From: Geothrix campi | GTDB taxonomy: Bacteria > Acidobacteriota > Holophagae > Holophagales > Holophagaceae | Length of the DNA: 64,000 bases | Assembly: GCF_024609265.1 (NCBI RefSeq) | Contig: NZ_JANHMP010000001.1 | Span: forward strand, 1 to 64,000 | Direction of reading: 5' to 3' | Part shown: positions 16,285-24,768 of the stretch, piece by piece | Layout: every line of letters starts with the position of its first letter | Position numbering within the stretch: the first letter of the stretch is position 1 | The notes under the pieces: generated by a model | Databases searched by the model: none | What the model saw: only the letters and a program-made list of their open reading frames with translations | What the model was told of the DNA's origin: nothing | Made by a program: the position numbers and the translations under genes

Positions 16285-17415
16285 GTGCTGGCGATGTGGG
16301 TTCCCGAACTGCCGTTCCAGCTGGCTTGTGGGCGGGACGGCGGGCTTCGGGACCGGCCCCTGGCCTTCCTGAGCCCTGACACCCCCCGTTCGCCTACCCT
16401 CTGGTTCGTGAACCGCCTGGGCCGGGCGGAGGGACTGGCCGCGGGCATGCCCATGGACCGGGCCATCGGGGCCGCGCCGGGCCTGCGGGTGCTGGATCCC
16501 TCGCCCCAGGTCTGGTGGGAGGCCCAGGCCGACCTGAGTGACTTCCTCCAGCACTGGACGCCCCAGGGCCAGCTGGGGCGCCTGGGCGAGGCCCTGGTGG
16601 AGCTCCAGGGCACCCAGCGGCTCTTCGGGCCCCCGGCGGACACCGCCGAGCGCATGCGCCGGGAACTGGCGGCCCGCAACGGCTGGGACAGCCACGGGGG
16701 CCTGTCCCTGAGCGCCACCGCCGCCCAGCTCGCCGCCCACGCCGAGCACCATCTGGAACTGGTGGCGGAGGGCGCCGAGGCGGCCTTCCTCGCCCCCCAG
16801 CCCCTGCGCCGCCTGCCGGACCTGGCCCCACGCCTCCAGGATCGCTTCCACCGCCTGGGCCTGCGGGCCTTCGGGGACCTCCAGCCCGTGCCCCTGTCCG
16901 TGCTGGTGGAACTGACGAACCCCAAGCTGGCGCCGGATCTGCGGGCCCGGGTGCGCGGCGAGGACCGGCCCCGGCTGCCCCTGCTCACCGAGCGCCCCGG
17001 CCACGCCCGCCACGGCTGGCGCCTCCAGCCCCCCCGCCTGCCCGAGGAGGTGGCCCTGGCCACCCGCTGCCTGGACTGGCTCTGGTCCGACCCCCGCCAC
17101 CCCCGCACGCTGACCCTGCACTGGTGGGATGTGGACGGCGAACCCCACACCTGGCGGGCCTCTCCCGAGGACCTCACCGTGCCGCCCCTGGTCCTGGCCC
17201 GCCGCCTCCAGCAGGCCTTCCTGGCGGGCGCCACCCGCCGCCTCCTCGTGCGCGAGGTGGAGCTGCGCCTGGCCTGGGGCCTGGGCCGCGAGCGTGCCCT
17301 CTTCGAGGATCCCCGGAACGCCAAGCTCGAGCGCCTCGAACCCGCCCTCGCCCGCCTCCGCCGCCGCTTCCCCGACCGGGCTGTCCTGCCGGGGTGGATG
17401 GCCCCGGGCGCCTGA
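16285..17415 (+). CDS. imuB: ImuB-type inactive Y-family polymerase
   Basis: ImuB is the non-catalytic Y-family protein that links DnaE2 to the beta clamp in damage-induced mutagenesis. The 376-residue protein has the Y-family layout (WVPELPFQLACG at the start, RAEGLAAGMPMDRA fingers, LRRLPDLAPRLQDRFHRLG helix-hairpin region), but the Asp/Glu catalytic residues are absent, as expected for ImuB. It starts with GTG at 16285, eight bases after AGGAGG. It is followed after eight bases by dnaE2. No imuA/imuA' gene precedes it, and I could not recognise a LexA box in the spacer. Confidence 0.85.
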   Translation: MLAMWVPELPFQLACGRDGGLRDRPLAFLSPDTPRSPTLWFVNRLGRAEGLAAGMPMDRAIGAAPGLRVLDPSPQVWWEAQADLSDFLQHWTPQGQLGRLGEALVELQGTQRLFGPPADTAERMRRELAARNGWDSHGGLSLSATAAQLAAHAEHHLELVAEGAEAAFLAPQPLRRLPDLAPRLQDRFHRLGLRAFGDLQPVPLSVLVELTNPKLAPDLRARVRGEDRPRLPLLTERPGHARHGWRLQPPRLPEEVALATRCLDWLWSDPRHPRTLTLHWWDVDGEPHTWRASPEDLTVPPLVLARRLQQAFLAGATRRLLVREVELRLAWGLGRERALFEDPRNAKLERLEPALARLRRRFPDRAVLPGWMAPGA

Positions 17416-17423
17416 GGCCCCCC

Positions 17424-20363
17424 ATGTTCGCCCTCGGCATCTCCGATTTCTCTATTGGCGAAGGGGTCTACCCGGCGAAGCAGCTGCTGTCGCTGGCGCG
17501 GCAGCTGGGCTACCGCGACCTGGTCTGCTGGGATCGGGGGGTGGCGGGCTACCCGAAGTTGCGGGCGGAGCTGGAATGGATCCACGAGGCCCGGCGGCTG
17601 GAGGGCCTGCCGCCGGACCCGCGCTGGACGGGCTTCCGCCTGCACCTGGGCAGCCGCTTCACCTGGCGGGGCCACGGGTACGGCGCGCTGCCCTTCACGG
17701 ACGCGGGCTACGCCGCCCTGAACCGCCTGCTCTCGGCCCAGGCCCATGACGCGGCACCGGGGCCCGACATCCCGGGCCTGGGTGCCCCCGAGCCACCGCA
17801 GGACTGCGTGCTGCTGGCCGACGACCTTGCCGGTCTGGATGCCCTGCTGCGGGAAGGGCTCTACGGCGCCCTGCTGGCCCACCCCCGCCGGGCGCAGGAG
17901 GCGCGGAAGGCCCTGGCGGCGGGCCTGGAGGTGGTGGCGCCCCAGGTGCTGCGCTTCCGCACGGCCGAGGGCCTGGAGATGCACCGCCTCAAGCGGGCCA
18001 TCGACCATCAGACGACGCTCATCCGCACGGAGGCCCTGTGGGATCCCGCCGAGGCGGCTGTTCCCCGCGCCGACTGGGAGGCCCGCTTCCCCTTCGGCGA
18101 GCCCGCCGTGGAACGGGCCACGGCGGCCGTGTTGGAACGGATCTCGGGCTGGAACATCCACTGGGGCAAGTGGGTGTTGGCCGAGCCCCTGGGCCAGGAA
18201 GGCCGGGATCTCGATGCCCTCCTGCGGGAGAAGGTGCGCGCGGGTGTGGAACGACGCTTCCCGGTGGTTCGTGGGGACATCCTCGCCCGCATGGAGCGGG
18301 AACTGGACCTCATCTCCAGCATGGAATTCGCCCGCTACTTCCTGCTGGTGGAGGACATCGTGCAGGCCGCGCAGGGCGCCACGCCGCGTATCTGCGGCCG
18401 GGGCAGCGGCGCGGCCTCCCTGGTGAGCTACGCCCTGGGCCTCAGCAACGTGGATCCCGTGGCCACGAACCTGATGTTCGAGCGCTTCCTCACGAAGGAG
18501 CGCAAGGACCCGCCGGACATGGACATCGACTTCGCCTGGGACGAGCGGGAGGACGTCATCCAGAAGGTGTTCGAGCGCTACGGCCGCGATCGCGTGGCCA
18601 TGGTGGCCAACCACGCCTTCTTCAAGGCCAAGGGCGCCCTGCGGGCCGTGGCCCAGGCCCACGGGCGGCCCGACAGCGAGCTGAAGCAGCTGGCCCGCTA
18701 CGTCCGCGGCTGGGAAGGGGGCCTCGTCCGCGCCGCCGAGAACCCCGCCTGGGACACGATCCTGCGCCAGGCTCTGGCGCTGAAGGGCCACTTCCACCAG
18801 TTCTCCGTGCATCCCGGCGGCACCGTCGTCACGCCCAAGGGCTTCTGGGAGCACGCCGCCTTCCAACCCGCGCCCGCCAAGGACAAGGTGTCCACCACCA
18901 CCTGGGACAAGGATGGCGTGGAGAACTACGGCCTGGTGAAGATCGACCTGCTGGGCAACCGCAGCCTCGCCGTCATCCGCGACGCCTACGAGGTTCTGGG
19001 CGACCGTAAGCCCTCCGATCCCGGCGACCACTCCCGCAACGACCCCGACACCCAGGCCCTGCTGGCCCGGGGCGACAGCATCGGCGTGTTCTATGTCGAG
19101 AGCCCCGCCACGCGTCAGCTCCAGCAGCGGGTGCGGAAGGGCGACTTCGAGACGCTGGTGATCCACTCCAGCCTCATCCGCCCCGCCGCCTACCGGTGGG
19201 TGGACCGCTACGTGAAGCGCAGCCGCGGCGAGGAGGTCTGGGAGCCCAGCGATCCCGTGTTCAACGAGCTGCTGTCCGAGAGCTACGGCGTGCTGGTCTA
19301 CCAGGAGGACGTCATCAAGGTCTGCGTGGCGCTGGCGGGCTGGAGCCACTACGAGGCCGACCAGCTCCGCAAGCTCCTGGGCAAGCCCGATTGCGAGGAC
19401 AAGCTGCCCTACTTCGAGGCTCGGTTCCGCAACGGCTGCGCGGCCCGCACCGTGCGCCCTTCAACGGTGGACGAGGCCTGGGACATGATCCGCACCTTCC
19501 AGGGCTACTCCTTCTGCAAGCCGCACTCCGCCAGCTACGCCCAGGTGAGCTTCGAGAGCGCCTGGATCAAGGCCCACCATCCGGCCGTGTTCTTTGCATC
19601 GGTGGTCACCAACAAAGGCGGCTACTACCCCCCCAGCGCCTACCTGGGCGACGCCCGCCGCCACCGGCTGGTGGTGCGCGGCCCCGATGCCAACGCCTCC
19701 GCCTGGCCCTTCACCGCCGAGGGCGACCAGGCCCTGCGCGTGGGCCTCATGCAGGTGCAGGGCGCCCTGGCACCCGAGGTGCACCGGCTGCTGGAGAACC
19801 GGGAGCAGCAGGGCCCCTTCGCGGACCTGGACGACCTGCTGGGCCGGGTGAAGCCCTCCGTCACCACCGCCGAGGCCCTTTGCGCCGCCGGGGCATTCGA
19901 CCGCTGGGCGCCCGATGGCGACCGCACGCGCCTCATGTGGGCGCGGCTGGGCGGCGTGCCCCCCGGCGTGCGCCCGCGCCCCACGGACGCCTTCGACCGC
20001 GCAGACCTGGAGCTGCAGACCATGGACCTCACCCTGGAGGTCCACCCCGCCGCCCTCGCCCGCGTGCGGAAGGGCGGCGGCCCCGATCGTGCCGCCGATG
20101 TGGCCAAGGTCCTGGCCGGGGAGAAACCGGGCCGCCGCCTGCGCTTCTGGGCCCTGGTCGTGGCGGACAAGGAGGTGGGCACGGAAAAGGGCGAGCGCAT
20201 GCAGTTCGTCACCTTCGAGGACGACACCGGCCTCTGCGAAGCCGTCGCCTTCCCAGACGTCCTCCGCCGTCGCCAGCGCCCCTTCCGCGTGGGCGAGGTC
20301 GTCTCCATCAGCGGGAGGACGACCCTGCAGGACGGGCTGCTCCCCGTGCTGGAGGTGGGCTGA
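17424..20363 (+). CDS. dnaE2: Error-prone DNA polymerase III alpha subunit DnaE2
   Basis: A C-family polymerase (979 residues) used in translesion synthesis. An N-terminal PHP-like domain (about 1-200, MFALGISDFSIGEGVYPAK) is degenerate. The palm has PPDMDIDFAWDERED with the catalytic aspartates, followed by VAMVANHAFFKAKGALR and the HQFSVHPGGTVV block diagnostic of DnaE2. The C-terminal OB fold contains MQFVTFEDDTGLCEAVAF. The ATG at 17424 follows the imuB stop by eight bases; the two form the imuB-dnaE2 cassette. Length is slightly below the 1050 typical of many DnaE2 proteins. SOS control is expected from the family, not shown here. Confidence 0.92.
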   Translation: MFALGISDFSIGEGVYPAKQLLSLARQLGYRDLVCWDRGVAGYPKLRAELEWIHEARRLEGLPPDPRWTGFRLHLGSRFTWRGHGYGALPFTDAGYAALNRLLSAQAHDAAPGPDIPGLGAPEPPQDCVLLADDLAGLDALLREGLYGALLAHPRRAQEARKALAAGLEVVAPQVLRFRTAEGLEMHRLKRAIDHQTTLIRTEALWDPAEAAVPRADWEARFPFGEPAVERATAAVLERISGWNIHWGKWVLAEPLGQEGRDLDALLREKVRAGVERRFPVVRGDILARMERELDLISSMEFARYFLLVEDIVQAAQGATPRICGRGSGAASLVSYALGLSNVDPVATNLMFERFLTKERKDPPDMDIDFAWDEREDVIQKVFERYGRDRVAMVANHAFFKAKGALRAVAQAHGRPDSELKQLARYVRGWEGGLVRAAENPAWDTILRQALALKGHFHQFSVHPGGTVVTPKGFWEHAAFQPAPAKDKVSTTTWDKDGVENYGLVKIDLLGNRSLAVIRDAYEVLGDRKPSDPGDHSRNDPDTQALLARGDSIGVFYVESPATRQLQQRVRKGDFETLVIHSSLIRPAAYRWVDRYVKRSRGEEVWEPSDPVFNELLSESYGVLVYQEDVIKVCVALAGWSHYEADQLRKLLGKPDCEDKLPYFEARFRNGCAARTVRPSTVDEAWDMIRTFQGYSFCKPHSASYAQVSFESAWIKAHHPAVFFASVVTNKGGYYPPSAYLGDARRHRLVVRGPDANASAWPFTAEGDQALRVGLMQVQGALAPEVHRLLENREQQGPFADLDDLLGRVKPSVTTAEALCAAGAFDRWAPDGDRTRLMWARLGGVPPGVRPRPTDAFDRADLELQTMDLTLEVHPAALARVRKGGGPDRAADVAKVLAGEKPGRRLRFWALVVADKEVGTEKGERMQFVTFEDDTGLCEAVAFPDVLRRRQRPFRVGEVVSISGRTTLQDGLLPVLEVG

Positions 20364-20447
20364 ACCAGGAGGTGCTCGCGAAGCCTCCTGCCACCAGGTT
20401 GTCAGGAGGGGGGGCGCAGACTCCTCGTTCACCCTGAGGAGGCCGTC

Positions 20448-20969
20448 ATGTTCAACCGCCTGGAAGACTTCAGAACCACGTGGAAGGAGGAGGTCGAGGA
20501 CACCCTGAAGGTCCTGAGGGCCATCCCCGATCAGGCCCTGGAGCAGTCCGTGGCGCCCGGGTACCGGGATCTGCGCCGCCTGGCGTGGCATCTGGTGGGC
20601 GGCATCGGAACCCTCGCCGCCCAGGTCGGGCTCTGCATCGGCGGGCCGGCCCGCGATGAGCAGGGTGAGGTCGTGGCGCCGCCGCCCCAGCACATGGCCG
20701 CGATCGTGGAGGCCTACACCCGCTCGGCCGAATCCCTGCTGCAGGCCCTGGCGTCCTGGGAGGACGCCGACCTCGAGAAGGTGGAGGTCGTCTTCGGGCA
20801 CCTGCACTGGCGACGGGGCCAGATCCTCCTTGCCGTGCTGGTCCACCAGGTCCACCACCGGGGCCAGATGACGGTGCTCATGCGCCAGGCCGGCATCCTC
20901 GTCCCCGAGTTCTACGGCCCCACCCGGGAAGGCTGGGAGGCGATGGGCCTGTCCGCGCCCGCAGTCTGA
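20448..20969 (+). CDS. DinB-family putative metalloenzyme
   Basis: A 173-residue four-helix-bundle DinB-family protein. His48 (LAWHLVGG), His133 and His137 (LVHQVHHRGQM) form the expected metal-binding triad. Family members include bacillithiol and mycothiol-dependent transferases, but many have no known substrate. It follows dnaE2 by 84 bases and begins a run of small, independently spaced genes (20448-22375) that contains a second DinB protein. Confidence 0.85.
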   Translation: MFNRLEDFRTTWKEEVEDTLKVLRAIPDQALEQSVAPGYRDLRRLAWHLVGGIGTLAAQVGLCIGGPARDEQGEVVAPPPQHMAAIVEAYTRSAESLLQALASWEDADLEKVEVVFGHLHWRRGQILLAVLVHQVHHRGQMTVLMRQAGILVPEFYGPTREGWEAMGLSAPAV

Positions 20970-21045
20970 CGGGCGCCACGGCCCCGCACCCCGTGTCCCC
21001 ACCTGGCAGGGCCGGCCCTGCCCTCACCTCGACAAGGAGTCGCCC

Positions 21046-21456
21046 ATGCACCACGAATCCCTCGCCCCAGCCCACATCGAGATCCTGGGACCCGCCGACC
21101 GCGTTTCGCAGGCCACGAAAGAGACCATCCGCAGGTTCCACCAGGCCTTCGACGACCACGACCCCCAGGCCATGGAGGCGCTCGTGGCGGACGACTGCGT
21201 CATCGAGACCATCAAACCCGCCCCGGGCGGTGCCCGGGCCATCGGGAAGGCCGCGTGCCTGGAGATCTGGCAGGGCTTGGCGAGCGCCGCCGGCACCTGG
21301 TTCGAGCGGGAGGAGGTGCTGGTCGCTGGCGAGCGCGTCGTCATCCGGTGGCGGTACCGGTGGGGTGGCGACGCCGCCCAATCCATCCGCGGCCTCAACC
21401 TGATGCGGGTCAGGGAGGGGCTCATTGTCGAGGCGATGGGTTACGTCAAGGCGTGA
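21046..21456 (+). CDS. SnoaL/NTF2-like small protein
   Basis: A 136-residue protein of the SnoaL-like/NTF2 cone fold: ATKETIRRFHQAFDDHDPQA helix, VADDCVIETI first strand, VIRWRYRW and LNLMRVREGLIVEAMGYV at the end. Such proteins are often small-molecule isomerases or hydrolases, or serve as binding modules. It has an AAGGAG-like site (CGACAAGGAGTCGCCC) upstream of the ATG. Nothing in the context identifies a substrate. Confidence 0.85.
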   Translation: MHHESLAPAHIEILGPADRVSQATKETIRRFHQAFDDHDPQAMEALVADDCVIETIKPAPGGARAIGKAACLEIWQGLASAAGTWFEREEVLVAGERVVIRWRYRWGGDAAQSIRGLNLMRVREGLIVEAMGYVKA

Positions 21457-21555
21457 CCGGAGCCACCGCGTCGCTAACCCTTTTGGCCCGATCCGCGAAA
21501 CACCTTCGTGGGGTGACCGGGAGTCTCGCCGCCACCGGTTGATGGGGAGTCATCC

Positions 21556-22086
21556 ATGCTCGATGTGATCAAGACCAGCTACGCCTACGACACCTGGGCC
21601 ACCGCCCGGGTGCTCGACGCCCTCGAAGGGCTCAGCGAAGAGGAATACAACGGCCCCGAGTGCAGCGGGAACGGGTCGCTCCGGGACACCCTGGCCCACC
21701 TGCTGTCCTGCCAGTGGGGGTGGTTCTCCTGGCTCGACGGTTCCAAGAGCCTGGAGGAGGCCTACGGCCTGACCCTTCCCGGGGGAGCCATCGCCACGGT
21801 GGCCGAGGCGCGGGTCCACTGGGCCGCCATCGATCGGCAGGCCCATGCCTTCGTCGACACGTTGACCGACGCGGCACTGGCGGAATCGTGCGCCTGGACG
21901 AACCTCGATGGCCATTCCGATGCCGCCCCGCTCTGGAAACTGCTGCTCCACGTCGCGAACCACGGCACCCACACCCGCGCCCAGATCGCCGCTGGCATCC
22001 GCCGGGTGGGCGCGGATCCTGGGAACATCGACTTGCTTTACTGGGAGTTGAGCCACATGGGGCGCAGGTACGATGCCACGGCCTAG
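21556..22086 (+). CDS. DinB-family protein, second copy
   Basis: A 176-residue DinB-fold protein with a putative metal triad of His48 (DTLAHLL), His132 and His136 (LLLHVANHGTHTRAQI). It starts MLDVIKTSYAYDTWATARVL, the typical first helix with a conserved Trp. It differs clearly from the neighbouring DinB protein at 20448, so it is not a recent duplicate. Its last codons overlap the start of the next gene by 14 bases, indicating coupled translation. Confidence 0.87.
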   Translation: MLDVIKTSYAYDTWATARVLDALEGLSEEEYNGPECSGNGSLRDTLAHLLSCQWGWFSWLDGSKSLEEAYGLTLPGGAIATVAEARVHWAAIDRQAHAFVDTLTDAALAESCAWTNLDGHSDAAPLWKLLLHVANHGTHTRAQIAAGIRRVGADPGNIDLLYWELSHMGRRYDATA

Positions 22087-22375
22087 ACGCGACCAACCCA
22101 CCCGACTGGAAGACTTGCCGAGCATCGGCAAGTCCATCGCGGCCGACCTCCGCCGGATCGGCATCCTCGTGCCCGACCAGCTTGCCGGGCGCGAGCCGCT
22201 GGCCGTGTTCCAGGAGCTGGCGGGCGCCATGGGCCCCCGCCACGATCCCTGCGTGCTCTACACGCTGCTCTCGGCGCAGCACTTCCTCCGGTGCGGCGAA
22301 GCCCTGCCGTGGTGGGCCTTCGCCACCGAAGGGAAGCGCCTGCTGGAAGACAGCCAAGGGGGCATCCAGCGCTGA
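22073..22375 (+). CDS. Helix-hairpin-helix small protein (Cdd1/pathogenicity-locus family)
   Basis: A 100-residue protein. RLEDLPSIGKSIAADLRRIGI is a helix-hairpin-helix motif of the kind that contacts DNA backbone, followed by LAGREPLAVFQELAGAMG, DPCVLYTLLSAQHFL and PWWAF, the arrangement of the Cdd1 'pathogenicity locus' family. The molecular function is not established. It overlaps the DinB gene upstream, which suggests joint expression. Confidence 0.8.
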   Translation: MPRPRRDQPTRLEDLPSIGKSIAADLRRIGILVPDQLAGREPLAVFQELAGAMGPRHDPCVLYTLLSAQHFLRCGEALPWWAFATEGKRLLEDSQGGIQR

Positions 22376-22463
22376 AGGCACGCCTGGGAAGCCGCCTGGC
22401 CACCGCAGCCGTGGCCCGGGGACTGAGGCGCGTGGCCGTGGGAGGGGGACGTCTGCTTGGCGC

Positions 22464-23096
22464 CTACTTGGCGGGAGGAGCGGGTGCCGGGGCGGCCTTG
22501 GGGGCCTCGGGAGCGCTGATGTTCTCTGGGGCCAGGCGGCCCCGCAGGTAGTCCACCAGGTGGGCCCGGACGCCCTGAACCGCGTTGGCCAGCTTGCTCT
22601 GGTTGGGGTGGAGGAACTCGCCCTTGGCTGTCTTCTCCCGGACCGTGCCGCCGAGGAGCTCGCGGCCCGAGGCGTCCTTCACGCGGTAGTCGAGGGTGAT
22701 CACGCAGTATTCGGTGCTGTGGTAGACCTGCTGCGGCGGCATGTGGGGCCCGCCGCCCATGGAGGTCCAGTAGCCGATGGTCACGCTGTCCACATCCAGC
22801 CGGGGCAGCTCCAGGGCGTAGGTCGAGCCCGCCCCGGTAGCCACGCCTTCGGACAGCGACTGCGCCAGATCCTTCTGGAACCCCTCGATGAAGGCCGCCT
22901 CGCTGCCGTATTTCTTGACGAAAGCCCGCTTGAAGTCATGCAAGTCGATCTTGGCGACCGGGCCGGTCCGGAAAGCCGCGTCCCGCAGCGGCCGAAGGCT
23001 GTCCGCCGAAGCCGTCGTCACCACATAGATCGGCGGCTTGGGCGTGCAGGCGAAAAGCGAGAGCAGGATGGCGGAGGGAATCAGGAAGCGTTTCAT
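22464..23096 (-). CDS. Putative lipoprotein of unknown function
   Basis: A 210-residue protein with a lipoprotein signal peptide (MKRFLIPSAILLSLFACTP, lipidated Cys17). The body includes VAKIDLHDFKRAFVKKYGS and LDYRVKDASGRELLGGTV, and the tail is Pro/Ala-rich. It resembles small outer-membrane lipoproteins of unknown role. The composition is native GC-rich, and it marks the left border of the AT-rich cassette island: its start is 30 bases from the inferred end of that island. Confidence 0.78.
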   Translation of the reverse strand: MKRFLIPSAILLSLFACTPKPPIYVVTTASADSLRPLRDAAFRTGPVAKIDLHDFKRAFVKKYGSEAAFIEGFQKDLAQSLSEGVATGAGSTYALELPRLDVDSVTIGYWTSMGGGPHMPPQQVYHSTEYCVITLDYRVKDASGRELLGGTVREKTAKGEFLHPNQSKLANAVQGVRAHLVDYLRGRLAPENISAPEAPKAAPAPAPPAK

Positions 23097-23125
23097 GGGG
23101 GCCTTGGTAACGGAGAAAGGGAGGT

Positions 23126-23250
23126 GATTAACGTAATGAAGTTAATCGGCGCCGCCTGCACTGGGGTGCTGAGCGAAGCCGAGGAATCCGAACGACGATA
23201 TAAAAACCGCCTCCAAACCGGTGAAGTCCAAGTTGAACGGAGGGTAAGGC
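23126..23250 (-). other. Candidate degenerate attC site ending the cassette array
   Basis: Read on the minus strand, the 5' end is GCCTTACCCTCCGTTCA (from 23250) and the 3' end is CGATTAACTTCATTACG then TTAATC (to 23126). Both ends resemble those of the clearer attC at 24710-24768: ATCTAACTCTCCGCTCA at its 5' end and CGGTTGGCTTCATTCG plus TTAGGC at its 3' end. The outer boxes pair poorly, so the site may be decayed. It lies 33 bases beyond the caspase stop, where a cassette's attC is expected. GATTAAC/GTTAATC (23126-23132, 23141-23147) also forms a perfect inverted repeat that could instead be an operator for the lipoprotein gene. Confidence 0.35.
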
Positions 23251-23282
23251 ATCTTGCTGCAATACCCCAGACGCATTGATGG

Positions 23283-24257
23283 CTAGATTCGCCCACGTTC
23301 CACGAGGCGCCGATAATGCTCGCCGAGCACTGTCAACCGACAAGCCTTACTTCCAATAGCAGCGTGCCACATATGTGGAGCATCCACCGGCACAACTAGG
23401 CCCACGCGGTTATATTTCTGCAAGATCGCAAAACGAGCTGTGTTAATCGGGTTCGGAGCAGGAATCAAAGGATCTGTCCCTTGACGTTCCGGTTCGAAGG
23501 TTGGATCAAGTAGGAAGTCTAGGCCTGGCTTAGGAAAGAATTCCGTAATGCACTGCAATTCTGCCAGCGAGATCGGAGGTTGAACCCTTCTAAGGGAGAC
23601 GAAACTTTTGACGTTTGTCTTAAACACAGGGCGCTGATCCCAGGGTCCAAGGGATTGGTCAATGTGGGCATATATGCTACCTGGCGTAACTTCACCTACA
23701 AGATTTCCAGCGGCGCCACCCAGTGCATCGACGAATAAGGTTGTGAAGACACCAGCGCCATTCTCCTCCGTTGCATATTGCTCGGCGGTCGACGCTGTAA
23801 GAATAGTTGTTCCTTCCTTAATCTCAGCAAACCCGTTTGCAGTTAACGAAGTCGCTGCAATGCCGGAGTGACAACTATCGAGAACAATAATGCGGTTGCG
23901 TGCGGCAGACTGGTTCGCAAAGGCAAGGACTTCATTTAGCGGTATTCCTTCGCTACCTTCCGCCACATCGCTAGCAATGATATAACCGCCTGTACTCTCA
24001 ACATGACCATGACCAGCAAAATAGAAGAGTGCTGTTTCACAATCACCAGCGAACAATTCTTTGATGCTTTCTCGGAGTGCAGTCCGAGTGACCATGTCTG
24101 TTGGACCCGTTCCCGTGAGCAATTTTGATCCAAAGTTCACGGTTCCGTCGCTGTTTCTGTCGAGAACTGCCTTGACTGCATGAGCATCATCCACGCAGCC
24201 ATAGAGACCGCTAATACGTTGATAATAATTGATCCCGACAATCAATGCTTTTCGCAT
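23283..24257 (-). CDS. Caspase-like (peptidase C14) putative defence effector
   Basis: A 324-residue protein with an N-terminal caspase/metacaspase domain (about 1-220). The catalytic His83 lies in YFAGHGH and Cys129 in LDSCHSG, both correctly spaced. A C-terminal region (about 225-324, [13 protein letters not shown] to the end) lacks a family I recognise and is a candidate ligand-sensing module. The gene starts nine bases after a ThsB-like TIR gene, with GTGAGG as ribosome site. Established work describes TIR-generated cyclic ADP-ribose isomers activating caspase-like effectors (reported as type IV Thoeris, from memory). By that logic this would be the executioner, cleaving host proteins on infection. 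The DNA is AT-rich (one 60-base line counted 42% GC) against 70-75% in flanking genes. Confidence 0.85.
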   Translation of the reverse strand: MRKALIVGINYYQRISGLYGCVDDAHAVKAVLDRNSDGTVNFGSKLLTGTGPTDMVTRTALRESIKELFAGDCETALFYFAGHGHVESTGGYIIASDVAEGSEGIPLNEVLAFANQSAARNRIIVLDSCHSGIAATSLTANGFAEIKEGTTILTASTAEQYATEENGAGVFTTLFVDALGGAAGNLVGEVTPGSIYAHIDQSLGPWDQRPVFKTNVKSFVSLRRVQPPISLAELQCITEFFPKPGLDFLLDPTFEPERQGTDPLIPAPNPINTARFAILQKYNRVGLVVPVDAPHMWHAAIGSKACRLTVLGEHYRRLVERGRI

Positions 24258-24266
24258 GGTGCCTCA

Positions 24267-24659
24267 CTATCTGCTACCGCCGATGAGCTCCTTGAGATTA
24301 TCCCAGGTCCATTTGTATAGCTTGTCGTCCGAAGAAGCGGACTTAGGTTTAGTGCAAGTCTTGTCTGAGTACGCTGCCAGTAAGAAGTATTCCTTTCCTT
24401 TCTCTTTTGCGATTTCAAGTTCTGCGGAAACGCCACTTGCAGTATGGGTTTTCTCGCCGCAAAGCACTGCAACGATGTCTACATTATCCATTCTGTGTTT
24501 GACCTTATCTTTCCAGTCGCCTTTGAGATGATCTTTGACGGAAGCATCTGTGAAATCAAATGGGCTATCCGGAAGCTTCGCTTGACCCGCGAGCATGATC
24601 TTCGCGTCCTCATCATTATCGAAATCAAAGCTGATAAAAACGCGTTTTTTTGATGCCAT
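24267..24659 (-). CDS. TIR-like (MTH538/DUF1863) ThsB-type protein
   Basis: A 130-residue single-domain protein. The start KKRVFISFDFDNDEDAK, DSPFDFTDASV, VDIVAVLCGEKT and SGVSAELEIAKEKGK follow the MTH538 TIR-like fold used by Thoeris ThsB, which converts NAD+ to a cyclic ADP-ribose signal upon phage detection. Glu82 (in LEIA) is the best catalytic candidate, Glu80 the alternative. The ATG at 24659 is preceded by GGAGGGCACC; an upstream in-frame extension lacks such a site. It is directly followed by the caspase-like gene in the same direction, and is AT-rich like it. Enzymatic activity is inferred, not shown. Confidence 0.82.
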   Translation of the reverse strand: MASKKRVFISFDFDNDEDAKIMLAGQAKLPDSPFDFTDASVKDHLKGDWKDKVKHRMDNVDIVAVLCGEKTHTASGVSAELEIAKEKGKEYFLLAAYSDKTCTKPKSASSDDKLYKWTWDNLKELIGGSR

Positions 24660-24709
24660 GGTGCCCTCCTGGAGTGTTTTGGTGAGTGAAAAAATAGGAT
24701 GTTGAAGAC

Positions 24710-24768
24710 GCCTAACGAATGAAGCCAACCGTCTCCGCTTACACCGAGGTCTGAGCGGAGAGTTAGAT
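24710..24768 (-). other. attC-like recombination site (59 bp)
   Basis: On the minus strand the site begins ATCTAAC (matches R'' RYYYAAC) and ends GTTAGGC (matches R' GTTRRRY), 59 bases end to end, with an internal TCTCCGCT/AGCGGAGA inverted pair. The TAA stop codon of the upstream gene lies inside the R'' box, a common arrangement in integron gene cassettes. An identical GTTAGGC box stands 24 bases before that gene's start, so the two boxes bracket a complete gene cassette. The inner stem is asymmetric compared with textbook attC sites, which lowers certainty. Confidence 0.6.

Noticed and set aside
16218-19349. Very long open frame on the minus strand opposite imuB and dnaE2
   Set aside because: High GC leaves few stop codons in the complementary frame; the product has no family features and both genes on the plus strand are clear.
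23128-23343. Small open frame on the minus strand overlapping the caspase 3' end
   Set aside because: No ribosome site, no family, and the interval looks like a recombination-site spacer.
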